From Nocardioides sp. Arc9.136 (GTDB lineage Bacteria; Actinomycetota; Actinomycetes; Propionibacteriales; Nocardioidaceae), in contig NZ_CP113431.1 in the NCBI RefSeq assembly GCF_030506255.1, positions 1,860,001-1,924,000 of the forward strand: a stretch of 64,000 nucleotides of DNA. The letters are read 5' to 3'. This document shows positions 18,037 to 26,501 of the stretch, in pieces. Every line of letters begins with the position of its first letter. The first letter of the stretch is position 1. A model generated the notes under the pieces. The model was given only the letters and a program-made list of their open reading frames with translations. It was not told the DNA's origin and searched no databases. The position numbers were made by a program, and so were the translations under genes.

Positions 18037-19208
18037 GCCGGCTCCCTGAACACCGCCACGACGGTGACGTCGTCGATCGCGGTGCGGTGGAGGGCCAGGC
18101 GGCGGATCGAGCGCAGCAGCGCGACACCGTCCGGCGCCGCGGACACGAGGTCCGCGACGGGCGGCACCCAGTCGACGGGGTCGTCGAGCAGGTCCAGCAG
18201 GCCGTCGCTGAAGAACACCAGCCGGTCGCCGGGCTGGAGCCGCTCGGTGTGCTCGGTCCAGTGGTCGTCGGCGAGCACGCCGAAGGGCCGGTCATCGCTG
18301 CCGAGTGCCACCGGCGTCCCGTCCGCGCGCACGAGGAGCGCGAGGCCGGCGCCGGCGTCGACGTACCGCAGGAAGCCGTCGTCGAGGTCCACCGCCGCCT
18401 CGAGGAGCGTCACGAACGTCTCGGAGCGCTCGAGGTCGGGGAGCAGGCTGCGCGCCACCTGGGTGGCGGTGATCCCGAGGTCGACGCCGGCGGTGACAGC
18501 GGCGTGGGTGCCCCGGATCGCGGCGCGCACGCCGGCCCCGACGAGCGCGGCCCCGGTGCCCTTGCCCATCACGTCGCCCAGGCCGAGGTGCAGGACCTCC
18601 TGGGCGACGCCGTAGTCGTAGAAGTCGCCGCCGACCGCGAGCGCGGGGACGCACAGCCCGTCGACGGTCCAGCCCTCCACGCGGATCGGCCGGGAGGGGA
18701 GCAGGGAGGCCTGGACGCGCCCGGCCTGGGTCATCTCGGTGGACGCGACCAGCTCGAGCTCGGCCCAGGCGGCGAGGTCCTCGAAGGTCGTCTGCTCGTC
18801 GGCGTCGAAGGTGCGGGCCTCGGTGTCGTAGACGCAGAACGTGCCGATGACGTTCCCGGTGTGGTCGCGCAGCGGGTGCCCGGCGTAGAACCGGATGCCG
18901 CCGTCGACCACGACGGGCAGGTGGCGGAAGCGCTCGTCGGCGCGCGCGTCGGGGACCACGAGGGTGTCGCCGTCGCTGTGCGTCCGGTCGCAGAAGGTCT
19001 GGTCGCGCGGCAGCTCGGTGAGCTCGATGCCGGCCACGCTCGGGAACCAGGCCCGGTCTCCGTCGATGACGGTCACCGTCGAGATCGGCACGCCGAGCGC
19101 GGTCCGCGCCAGGCGCGTGATCCGGTCGAGGCGGTCGTGGGAGCCGGTCTCGTCGAGGGCCAGGCTCTCGACGGCACGCTGACGCCGCTCCTCCGTGGAG
19201 GTCCCCAT
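18033..19208 (-). CDS. GAF domain SpoIIE-type PP2C serine phosphatase
   Basis: A 391-residue soluble phosphatase. An N-terminal GAF domain (about 24-155) senses an unknown ligand. The linker QASLLPSRP (about 166-174) leads to the PPM/SpoIIE domain, with metal-binding aspartates in GGDFYDY (D195), DVMGKG (D212), SDG and DDVTV. It should dephosphorylate the STAS protein three genes down and so start the partner switch. It is the first gene of the operon; its TGA overlaps the next ATG. Expression probably starts from the 151-base region shared with the divergent OmpR-type regulator. Confidence 0.88.
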   Translation of the reverse strand: MGTSTEERRQRAVESLALDETGSHDRLDRITRLARTALGVPISTVTVIDGDRAWFPSVAGIELTELPRDQTFCDRTHSDGDTLVVPDARADERFRHLPVVVDGGIRFYAGHPLRDHTGNVIGTFCVYDTEARTFDADEQTTFEDLAAWAELELVASTEMTQAGRVQASLLPSRPIRVEGWTVDGLCVPALAVGGDFYDYGVAQEVLHLGLGDVMGKGTGAALVGAGVRAAIRGTHAAVTAGVDLGITATQVARSLLPDLERSETFVTLLEAAVDLDDGFLRYVDAGAGLALLVRADGTPVALGSDDRPFGVLADDHWTEHTERLQPGDRLVFFSDGLLDLLDDPVDWVPPVADLVSAAPDGVALLRSIRRLALHRTAIDDVTVVAVFREPA

Positions 19209-19347
19209 GTTGTGCTTCGCCCTTCGTGCTCGTCGGACAAGGCCCCCCAGCGTCCTGTGGCGACGCCCGTACCCCGGGCGGGCCGCCGCGCAAACCCTAA
19301 GGCCTGTCCGGGCCACCCGAGGGCCATGGCCGCCGGACCGGGAAGGC

Positions 19348-19353
19348 TAGGGT
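19348..19353 (+). promoter_or_regulatory. -10 box of the divergent response regulator
   Basis: TAGGGT lies six bases ahead of the GTG at 19360, so the regulator mRNA is probably leaderless. The 151-base gap to the phosphatase start (19208) must also hold the promoter of the five-gene polysaccharide operon; no clear -35 is seen for either. Confidence 0.5.
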
Positions 19354-19359
19354 CGCGGT

Positions 19360-20103
19360 GTGGAACGCAGTCATCGGGGTCAGCGGGCCGTGGTCGTGGA
19401 CGACGACGAGGACATCCGGCTGCTCGTGCAGCACGTCCTCGAGCAGATCGGGCTGGAGGTGGTCACCGCCGCGACCGGCGAGGAGGGCATCGAGGCGGTC
19501 CGCCGCACCGACCCCGACCTGGTCACGCTCGACCTGTCGCTGCCCGACGTGGACGGGGTCGAGGTCTGCCGCAGGTTGCGCGAGTTCAGCAACGCCTACG
19601 TCGTGATGGTGACCGGCCGGGTGGAGGAGTCCGACCGCCTCGTCGGCCTCGAGGTCGGCGCCGACGACTACCTCTCCAAGCCGTTCTCGCCGCGCGAGCT
19701 GCACGCCCGCGCGGCCGCTCTGCTCCGCCGGCCGCGCGCGCCGATGTCGGGCGCGGAGGCGCCCGCCGCCGCGCCGGTCGAGGCCGCCGCCCCGCCCGTC
19801 GACGCCGGTGGCGGGCTGGTGCTCGTGCCGGTCGACCACGTCGCGCTCCTCGACGGCCTGCCGCTCCCGCTGACGCCCGCCGAGGTGTCCCTCCTGACCG
19901 CCTTCGCCGCCCACCCGGGACGCACCTGGGAGCGCGGCGACCTGGTGCGCGAGGTGTGGGAGGGGGAGTTCATCGAGTCCGACTTCCTGGTGGACGTCCA
20001 CGTCGCCTCGCTGCGCCGCAAGCTGCGCAAGGCGGGCGGTTCGGACCACGAGTGGATCCGCACCGTGGGCGGCGTCGGCTACACCTTCCAGACGCCCGCC
20101 TGA
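19360..20103 (+). CDS. OmpR-family response regulator
   Basis: A 247-residue regulator with a complete receiver (about 10-125): DDDED at the acidic pocket, phospho-acceptor Asp in TLDLSLPD, Thr in MVTGR and Lys in SKPFS. An Ala/Pro linker (about 128-150) joins it to a winged-helix DNA-binding domain ending GGVGYTF. It has no adjacent histidine kinase. Its position, divergent from the phosphatase-glycosyltransferase operon, makes it the likely transcriptional controller of that operon; this is inference. The start is supported by the leaderless promoter layout. Confidence 0.9.
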   Translation: MERSHRGQRAVVVDDDEDIRLLVQHVLEQIGLEVVTAATGEEGIEAVRRTDPDLVTLDLSLPDVDGVEVCRRLREFSNAYVVMVTGRVEESDRLVGLEVGADDYLSKPFSPRELHARAAALLRRPRAPMSGAEAPAAAPVEAAAPPVDAGGGLVLVPVDHVALLDGLPLPLTPAEVSLLTAFAAHPGRTWERGDLVREVWEGEFIESDFLVDVHVASLRRKLRKAGGSDHEWIRTVGGVGYTFQTPA

Positions 20104-20124
20104 CGTCGGCCCGCGGCCTCCGGC

Positions 20125-20847
20125 TCAGTCCTCGTCTGCGGCCGCGGCGTCGCCGGACCGGATGCCCGCGGTCGCCTGGCGGGTGACGATGAGCCCGACG
20201 AGGCGGGCGACGACCAGCGCGACGTAGAGCACGCCCGCGACCATCTCGACCATGACCAGCGACCGCGCGTGCGGCTCGACGGGGACCACGTCGGACAGCC
20301 CGACGCTGGTGAGGACCGAGAACGACAGGTAGAGCAGCTCGAACCAGCTGCGCGTGTCGGCGGAGTCGGTCCCGATGAACGCCCCGTCGAAGATCACCTG
20401 CACCGCGGCGTAGAGGTAGGCGAAGCCCCAGGCGACGACGGTGAACGCCGCGCCGGTGGCGTACAGCTCGTCGGTCGTGACCCGGTCGTCGTGGAAGAGG
20501 TAGCGGATCAGCGCGTAGGAGACGTAGAAGTAGAAGGGCGCGTGCAGCAGGGCCGAGGTCAGCACGATCCAGTCGGTGTCGGGGGAGAACGCCTCGAGGA
20601 TGGTGAACACCATCGCCGGGATCCCCAGGAACGCCGCCGACCAGCTGAGCGCCGGGGTGCGCCGCACCGCCCAGACCGCGATCGTCACGACCGCGATCTG
20701 CACGATGCCGATGACGGCGCGGCCGACCGTGGACCCCTGCAGGAACGGGTAGGCCAGCACCGCGAGGAGCTGGACCCCGAGCAGCACGGCGGAGGGGTGC
20801 CGCCCCAGCACGCCGTGCACGCGCTGCTGGTCGGCCGACCGGGTCAC
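20125..20847 (-). CDS. ion-channel-like membrane protein with a non-canonical filter
   Basis: A 240-residue membrane protein with about six helices. The segment SFSVLTSVGLSDVVPV (about 183-198) sits where two-helix potassium channels carry TVGYGD, and the following helix VVARLVG matches the inner pore helix of that family. The changed filter (SVGLSD) leaves selectivity uncertain. The GTG at 20847 overlaps the stop of the DUF1707 gene by four bases, so the two are coupled. It is convergent with the response regulator gene. Confidence 0.65.
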   Translation of the reverse strand: MTRSADQQRVHGVLGRHPSAVLLGVQLLAVLAYPFLQGSTVGRAVIGIVQIAVVTIAVWAVRRTPALSWSAAFLGIPAMVFTILEAFSPDTDWIVLTSALLHAPFYFYVSYALIRYLFHDDRVTTDELYATGAAFTVVAWGFAYLYAAVQVIFDGAFIGTDSADTRSWFELLYLSFSVLTSVGLSDVVPVEPHARSLVMVEMVAGVLYVALVVARLVGLIVTRQATAGIRSGDAAAADED

Positions 20848-21416
20848 CGGCGCCGTCCCCGGTTGCGCAGCGCCTTGGCCTGCCGGCGCTCGAGGCGCTG
20901 GACCTCCTCGCGGACCAGCTCCTCGCGGGCGACCAGGGTCCGGACCAGGTGGAAGCCGGTCGCGGTCATCACGATCAGCGGCCAGGGGAAGTACGGCTCG
21001 AAGCCGCCGTCCCCGAAGCAGGTCGCCAGCCAGACCGCCCAGGTGATCAGGGTCGGGCCGATGAAGGCCAGGATCGCCGAGCGGCGGTCGGACTCCCACT
21101 CGCGCACGGCCAGCCGGCGCAGCTCGTCGGGCCCGGCGGTGACCAGCGCGCCGTGGCGGTCGGCCGGGGCCGGCGTGGTCGGCACCAGGTCCTCGAGCAG
21201 GGGCCGCAGCTCGCCGAAGGTGCGGGCGGCCGGGAGCCGGGACGCCCGCTCGTCGTGCTCCTCGCGGGTCAGCCGCCCGTCGGCGTACGCGTCGCCGAGC
21301 ACGCGGAAGACCACCTCGCGGTCCGCGTCGCCGGCGCGGAGGCCGCTGTTGGCCTTCGCCCGGGGGTCGTGGGTGAACGCCGCCCAGGTCGAGGCGGGGT
21401 CGGGCGGGGTCGTCAC
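20844..21416 (-). CDS. DUF1707 and 2TM domain protein
   Basis: A 190-residue protein. The DUF1707 module (about 25-80) has the usual core LRAGDADREVV and a DGRLTREEHDERA helix; it is a short SHOCT-like domain common in actinobacteria. After a Pro-rich linker come two hydrophobic helices (about 112-155, 2TM domain) and a basic coiled tail. It is the first gene of a two-gene unit with the channel-like protein. The GTG start is six bases behind TAGGAT, so it is probably leaderless. Function unknown, perhaps scaffolding at the membrane. Confidence 0.75.
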   Translation of the reverse strand: MTTPPDPASTWAAFTHDPRAKANSGLRAGDADREVVFRVLGDAYADGRLTREEHDERASRLPAARTFGELRPLLEDLVPTTPAPADRHGALVTAGPDELRRLAVREWESDRRSAILAFIGPTLITWAVWLATCFGDGGFEPYFPWPLIVMTATGFHLVRTLVAREELVREEVQRLERRQAKALRNRGRRR

Positions 21417-21469
21417 GTCAGCATCCTAGGCGCGACGCGCCCGGCCCGTGGACGTCCATTGTGGCAAAC

Positions 21470-21483
21470 GAGAACACGTTCTA
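21470..21483 (+). promoter_or_regulatory. KstR operator ahead of the mce4 operon
   Basis: GAGAACACGTTCTA has perfect AGAAC/GTTCT arms about a 2-base centre and fits the mycobacterial KstR consensus TNNAACNNGTTNNA except the first base. It lies 39 bases ahead of the yrbE4A ATG, in the 105-base gap to the divergent DUF1707 gene. Confidence 0.8.
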
Positions 21484-21521
21484 CTGTGTGGGCGCCGTCA
21501 CTGATCTGGGGAGGTGGGGGG

Positions 21522-22295
21522 ATGGCGTTCTCTGCTGTGTCCGTCATCCGGGGACCCGGTGAGCTGACCGCGATGGTCGTCGACGTCACCAAGCGGGTCT
21601 TCACCACACCGTTCCAGCTGCGCGAGTTCATCGAGCAGGCGTGGTTCATCACCAGCGTCACGCTGATGCCGACCATCCTGGTCTCCGTGCCGTTCGGCGC
21701 GGTCATCTCGCTGCAGGTGGGCAACCTGACCGGCCAGCTCGGCGCGCAGTCCTTCGCCGGCGCCTCCGCCGTCCTCGCGGTCGTCCGTGAGGCCGCGCCG
21801 ATCGCCGCGGCGCTGATCATCGCCGGCGCCGCCGGCTCGGCGATCTGCTCGGACATGGGCGCCCGCAAGATCCGCGAGGAGATCGACGCGATGGAGGTGC
21901 TGGGCGTCGACCCCCTCGCCCGGCTCGTGGTGCCCCGCGTGATGGCCACCGTGTTCGTCGCGCTGATGATCAACGGGCTGGTGATCTCCGCCGGCATCGG
22001 CGGCGGCTACTTCTTCACCGTCATCATCCAGGACGGCTCCGCCGGAGCGTTCCTCTCCTCCTTCACCGCGCTGGCGAGCCTGCCCGACCTCTACATCTCG
22101 ATGGTCAAGGCAGCGATCTTCGGCTACCTCGCCGCGATCGTCGGCGCCTACAAGGGACTGAACGCCGGTGGCGGCCCCAGCGGCGTCGGCCGCGCCGTCA
22201 ACGAGTCGGTGATCGTCGCCTTCATGCTGCTGTTCTTCCTCAACGCCATCATCACGGCGATCTACTTCCAGGTCGTCCCGCAGCAGGGGCTCTGA
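21522..22295 (+). CDS. yrbE4A: MlaE/YrbE permease, first mce4 permease subunit
   Basis: A 257-residue inner-membrane permease of the MlaE family, with about five helices and the conserved EEIDAMEVLGVDP loop (about 124-136) that couples to the Mla/Mce ATPase. With YrbE4B it forms the channel of the Mce importer, which in mycobacteria brings in cholesterol. The ATG at 21522 follows a strong GGGGAGGTGGGG ribosome site. It heads a ten-gene unit through 31414 with very short or negative spacing. The KstR box upstream supports sterol-linked control. The ATPase (MceG) is not in this window. Confidence 0.93.
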   Translation: MAFSAVSVIRGPGELTAMVVDVTKRVFTTPFQLREFIEQAWFITSVTLMPTILVSVPFGAVISLQVGNLTGQLGAQSFAGASAVLAVVREAAPIAAALIIAGAAGSAICSDMGARKIREEIDAMEVLGVDPLARLVVPRVMATVFVALMINGLVISAGIGGGYFFTVIIQDGSAGAFLSSFTALASLPDLYISMVKAAIFGYLAAIVGAYKGLNAGGGPSGVGRAVNESVIVAFMLLFFLNAIITAIYFQVVPQQGL

Positions 22296-22296
22296 G

Positions 22297-23136
22297 GTGG
22301 CCGCGATCACCGAGGTCGGGGCGACCCTGCTCAAGGAGCGCCGCGCGCGCCTGGAGGAGTACGGCGACCAGCTGCTGTTCTACGTCAAGGCGCTCGCCTG
22401 GACGCCACGCGCGATCCGCCGCTACCCGCGCGAGATCGCCAACACCCTGGCCGAGGTCTCCTTCGGCGTCGGTGGCCTCTCGGTCATCGCCGGCACCGTG
22501 GGCGTCATCGCGTTCCTGGCGTTCTTCGCCGGCACCGAGGTCGGCATCCAGGGCTACGCCTCGCTGAGCCAGCTGGGCGTCGCGAAGTTCACCGCCTTCA
22601 TCTCGGCCTACTTCAACACCCGCGAGGTCGCCCCGCTGATCTCGGCGATCGCGCTCGCCGCGACGGTGGGCTGCGGCTACACCGCACGGCTGGGCGCGAT
22701 GCGGATCAGCGAGGAGATCGACGCCCTCGAGGTGATGGGGATCCCGTCGCTGCCGTTCCTGGTCACCACCCGGATGATCGCGGCGTTCATCGCCGTCATC
22801 CCGCTCTACGTGGTGGCGCTGAGCGCGTCGTACCTCTCGCCGCGGCTGATCACCACGATGATCTACGGACAGTCGGCCGGCACCTACGACCACTACTTCC
22901 TGCAGTTTCTGCCGCCGATCGACATGCTCTGGTCCTTCTTCAAGCTGATCTTCCTGGCGGTCGCGATCATCCTGATCCACTGCTACTACGGCTACACCGC
23001 CTCCGGCGGCCCGGCCGGGGTCGGCATGGCGGTCGGCAAGGCGATCCGCACCAGCATCGTGACGACCGTCGTCGCCGACTTCTTCCTCAGCTTCGCGATC
23101 TGGGGATCGACCACGACCGTGCGGATCACGGGGTAG
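22297..23136 (+). CDS. yrbE4B: MlaE/YrbE permease, second mce4 permease subunit
   Basis: A 279-residue partner of the preceding permease, starting one base after its stop. It repeats the EEIDALEVMGIPS coupling loop and the late GGPAGVG segment before the last helix. An amphipathic N-terminal helix (about 10-45) precedes the membrane domain, as in other YrbE-B proteins. It should pair with YrbE4A as the two-subunit permease through which the Mce proteins deliver lipid. Confidence 0.93.
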   Translation: MAAITEVGATLLKERRARLEEYGDQLLFYVKALAWTPRAIRRYPREIANTLAEVSFGVGGLSVIAGTVGVIAFLAFFAGTEVGIQGYASLSQLGVAKFTAFISAYFNTREVAPLISAIALAATVGCGYTARLGAMRISEEIDALEVMGIPSLPFLVTTRMIAAFIAVIPLYVVALSASYLSPRLITTMIYGQSAGTYDHYFLQFLPPIDMLWSFFKLIFLAVAIILIHCYYGYTASGGPAGVGMAVGKAIRTSIVTTVVADFFLSFAIWGSTTTVRITG

Positions 23137-23141
23137 CGCGC

Positions 23142-24455
23142 GTGCTCGTCAACGTCCACCACGACAGCCCGGGGGAGCACCGACGGCTCCTGGTCGCCGG
23201 CGTCGTCTTCCTCACCGTCATCGCGCTGCTGCTGTGGCTCTCCATCGCGATCTACGACAAGCGGTTCGAGCGCTCGACGCGGATGACGCTCGAGGCGGAC
23301 CGCGCCGGCCTGCAGCTCGCCGTCAACGGTGACGTGCGCTACCACGGCGTGCTGGTCGGCCGGATCGACTCGATCGGCCAGGACGGCGAGCAGGCGGTCA
23401 TCGAGCTCGCGCTGCAGCCCGAGGCGGCGACGGACATCCCGCGCAACGTGCGCGCCGAGATCCTGCCGACCACGCTGTTCGGGCAGAAGTTCGTCTCGCT
23501 CATCGAGCCCGAGGACCCCGACGCCGAGGCGGTCCGCGACGGCGACGTCCTGCCCGCCGACCGGGTCGAGACCAACGTCGAGCTCAGCCGGGTCCTCGCG
23601 AACCTCTTCCCGCTGCTCCGCTCGGTCAAGCCGGCCGAGCTCAACAACACGCTCTACGCCCTGGCCTCGGCCCTCTCGGGACGCGGCGAGGACGTCGGCG
23701 CCCTGCTGGAGCGGCTCGACGGCTACACCGGCCGGCTGGCGGACCGCCTGCCGGACCTCCAGCGCGACCTCGAGCTGGTCGCCGACGTCTCCGAGACCTA
23801 CGAGCGCGCGACCCCCGACGTGCTGCGGCTGCTGCGCAACGCCACGGTCTCGGCGCGCACCCTGGTCGACCAGGAGGCCCAGCTGTCCTCCTTCATCGGC
23901 GACGTCACCGGGATGGCCGAGACGACCACCCGGGTGCTCGCCGAGAACGAGGACGGGATCATCCGCCTCGGTGAGCTCTCCCGCCCGCTGCTGCGGTTGC
24001 TCGACACCTACGCCCCGCAGTACCCCTGCCTGCTCCGGGGCCTGGACCGGTACACCGGCAAGCTGGCCGAGATCTTCAAGAACGACCGCGTCAACCAGGT
24101 CCTCGAGCTCGGCTCGGTGCAGAAGCCGGCGTACGACGTCGACGACCGGCCGGAGTACGCCGAGGTCGGCCACGGGCCGTGGTGCGCCGGGCTGCCGAAC
24201 CCGCCCGGCCCGGTCAGCACCCCGCTGGCCGACGGCAGCGACCAGGACGAGATCGTCGGCTCCACGCTGCCCTTCCGGACCGTCGACCCCGCGTCGTACC
24301 GCAACCCGACCAAGGGGTACGCCGGCACGGTCCCCGAGCAGCGGCTGGTCAACGTCCTGCTCGCCTCCGAGGCGGGGCTGTCCTACCGCGACCTCGGCTC
24401 GCTCTCCGCGCTGCTCTACGGCCCCCAGCTGCGCGGGACGGTGGTCGGGCGATGA
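23142..24455 (+). CDS. mce4A: Mce family protein A
   Basis: A 437-residue Mce protein: one N-terminal membrane helix (about 18-40), an MCE/MlaD domain (about 43-118, with DVRYHGVLVGRID) and a long helical needle region with coiled-coil character (about 140-320). The C-terminal tail after about 330 is Pro/Asp-rich. Six different Mce proteins assemble as a hexameric tube that bridges the periplasm-like space. The GTG start is six bases after the yrbE4B stop. Its stop overlaps mce4B (ATGA). Confidence 0.92.
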   Translation: MLVNVHHDSPGEHRRLLVAGVVFLTVIALLLWLSIAIYDKRFERSTRMTLEADRAGLQLAVNGDVRYHGVLVGRIDSIGQDGEQAVIELALQPEAATDIPRNVRAEILPTTLFGQKFVSLIEPEDPDAEAVRDGDVLPADRVETNVELSRVLANLFPLLRSVKPAELNNTLYALASALSGRGEDVGALLERLDGYTGRLADRLPDLQRDLELVADVSETYERATPDVLRLLRNATVSARTLVDQEAQLSSFIGDVTGMAETTTRVLAENEDGIIRLGELSRPLLRLLDTYAPQYPCLLRGLDRYTGKLAEIFKNDRVNQVLELGSVQKPAYDVDDRPEYAEVGHGPWCAGLPNPPGPVSTPLADGSDQDEIVGSTLPFRTVDPASYRNPTKGYAGTVPEQRLVNVLLASEAGLSYRDLGSLSALLYGPQLRGTVVGR

Positions 24456-25516
24456 GCGCGCGGAACACCACGACGATCGCCGCTGCCCTGAAACTGGGCG
24501 TCTTCACCGTCGTCTCCATCCTGGTGACCGGCCTCCTGGCGGTGATCATGGGCAACATCGGCTTCGGCGACAAGCGCACCGTGCGGGCCGAGTTCACCAG
24601 CGCGAGCATGCTGCAGGAGGGCGACGACGTCCGGATCGCCGGCATCCCCGTCGGCGAGGTCAAGTCCATCGAGCTGCACGAGCGCACCCGGGCGATGGTG
24701 ACCTTCGACGTCGCCGCAGACGTGCCGCTCACGACCAAAAGCCGCGCCGAGATCCGCTACCTCAACGTCGTCGGCGACCGGTACCTGGCCCTCGAGGAGG
24801 GGCCCGACGGTGGCGAGCGGCTCAGCGACGACGCGACGATGCCGGTCACCCGGACCGCGCCGGCGCTGGACCTGACCGCCCTCTACAACGGCTTCCAGCC
24901 GCTGTTCTCCGCGCTGGACGCGACGTCGGTCAACGAGCTGTCCCAGAACATCATCGAGGTGCTGCAGGGGGAGTCCGGCACCGTCCAGGGCCTCCTCGCG
25001 CGGACCGCCTCCCTCAGCAACACCCTCGCCGACCGGGACGAGCTGATCGGGGAGGTCATCACCAACCTCGACCGGCTGCTCGGCACGGTCGACCGGCGCC
25101 GGACCCAGCTCTCCGAGCTCGTCGTCGGCCTCAAGGACTGGATGGGCAACCTCGCCGAGGACCGCCGGGTGATCGGCGACTCGGTGACGAACCTGGCCGA
25201 CCTCACCGACACCGTCGCCGACCTGCTCACCCGCGCGCGGCCGCTGCTCGCCGAGGACGTCCGCGGGCTGCGGACCCTGATGAGGACGCTGTCGAAGAAG
25301 GAGAACCTGGAGATCCTCAGCGGGCTGCTCGAGCGCCTCCCGGAGGCGATGACCGACCAGACCCGGATCGGCACCTACGGGTCCTGGTACAACTACTACC
25401 TCTGCGACTTCGAGGGCAGCATCACGCTGCCGAAGATCCTCGGCATCGACCTCGGCTGGCTCGAGGACGCGCTCAACGACCTCTCCTTCCACAGCACCGC
25501 CCCGAGGTGCCAGTAG
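24452..25516 (+). CDS. mce4B: Mce family protein B
   Basis: A 354-residue Mce protein with an N-terminal helix (about 12-35), an MCE domain (about 40-118; DVRIAGIPVGEV) and a helical region to about 300. The end carries YNYYLCDFEG, a motif shared by Mce B/C proteins that positions a cysteine near the C-terminus. The ATG overlaps the mce4A stop by four bases, so translation is coupled. Role: second strand of the Mce hexamer. Confidence 0.92.
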   Translation: MSARNTTTIAAALKLGVFTVVSILVTGLLAVIMGNIGFGDKRTVRAEFTSASMLQEGDDVRIAGIPVGEVKSIELHERTRAMVTFDVAADVPLTTKSRAEIRYLNVVGDRYLALEEGPDGGERLSDDATMPVTRTAPALDLTALYNGFQPLFSALDATSVNELSQNIIEVLQGESGTVQGLLARTASLSNTLADRDELIGEVITNLDRLLGTVDRRRTQLSELVVGLKDWMGNLAEDRRVIGDSVTNLADLTDTVADLLTRARPLLAEDVRGLRTLMRTLSKKENLEILSGLLERLPEAMTDQTRIGTYGSWYNYYLCDFEGSITLPKILGIDLGWLEDALNDLSFHSTAPRCQ

Positions 25517-26499
25517 TGGGCGCCCGGGGTCGGAGCGACGCCCAGGTCCTGCGCTTCGGCGTGGTGGCCCTGGTGGTCCTGCTCGTGGTGATGGCCGCGG
25601 CGTTCAACCTGCAGAAGTTCCCCGGCTTCCGGGGCACGGGCTACCACGCCGAGCTCAGCGACGCGAGCGGCCTGCGACCCGGCCACATGGTCCAGGTCGC
25701 CGGCAAGCGGGTCGGCCGCGTCAACGGCATGACGGTCGAGGGCGGCGTGGTGGTCGTGGACTTCGAGCTCGACGCCGGCACCGAGCTCGGCCCGGACAGC
25801 CGGGCGTCGGTCGAGGTGCTGAACCTGCTGGGGGAGAAGTACCTCGAGATCGAGCCGGACGAGAAGGGCGAACTGGAGGAGGGCGGCACGATCCCGGTCG
25901 CCAACACCCGCTCGGCGTACGACATCGTCAACGTGCTCGGCGACCTGACCACGACCACGGAGTCCATCGACGACCAGCAGCTGAGCAAGGCCTTCGACGT
26001 CATCTCCGAGACCCTCGACGGTGCCGCTCCGGAGGTCCAGGAGAGCTTCACCGGTCTCTCCCGGCTCTCGCGGACCATCGCCACCCGCGACGAGGACCTG
26101 GCCGGGCTGCTGGACCGCGCGGAGTCGGTCACCGGCCTCCTCGCCGACCGCCGCGGCGACCTGCTGGAGCTGATGGGCAGCAGCAGCCAGGTCTTCGACG
26201 AGCTGGACCGTCGCGAGGTGGCCATCCACCGCCTGCTGGTCAACTCCCGCGCGCTGGCGGTCCAGCTCGAGGGGCTCGCGGAGGACAACGAGGACGACAT
26301 CGGACCGGCGCTCGCCGACCTGCGCACCGTGACCCGGATGCTGCAGGACCGGCGCGAGGACCTGCGCAAGACCGCGGCCGCGGTCGGGCCCTACGCCGAC
26401 ATCCTCGGCCACATCGTCGGCACCGGGCCCTGGTTCGACGCCTACCTGGTCAACCTGCTCGGCCTCGCCGGCGAGTTCGTCCCCGGACAGAGGAACTGA
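25516..26499 (+). CDS. mce4C: Mce family protein C
   Basis: A 327-residue Mce protein. The GTG shares its first base with the TAG of mce4B, the tightest coupling in the operon. A single helix (about 12-32) precedes the MCE domain (about 40-115; HMVQVAGKRVGRV). The rest is helical with heptad-like Leu/Asp repeats. The C-terminus is short compared with Mce A and D. It should be the third member of the lipid-transport hexamer. Confidence 0.9.
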   Translation: MGARGRSDAQVLRFGVVALVVLLVVMAAAFNLQKFPGFRGTGYHAELSDASGLRPGHMVQVAGKRVGRVNGMTVEGGVVVVDFELDAGTELGPDSRASVEVLNLLGEKYLEIEPDEKGELEEGGTIPVANTRSAYDIVNVLGDLTTTTESIDDQQLSKAFDVISETLDGAAPEVQESFTGLSRLSRTIATRDEDLAGLLDRAESVTGLLADRRGDLLELMGSSSQVFDELDRREVAIHRLLVNSRALAVQLEGLAEDNEDDIGPALADLRTVTRMLQDRREDLRKTAAAVGPYADILGHIVGTGPWFDAYLVNLLGLAGEFVPGQRN

Positions 26500-26501
26500 C
26501 C

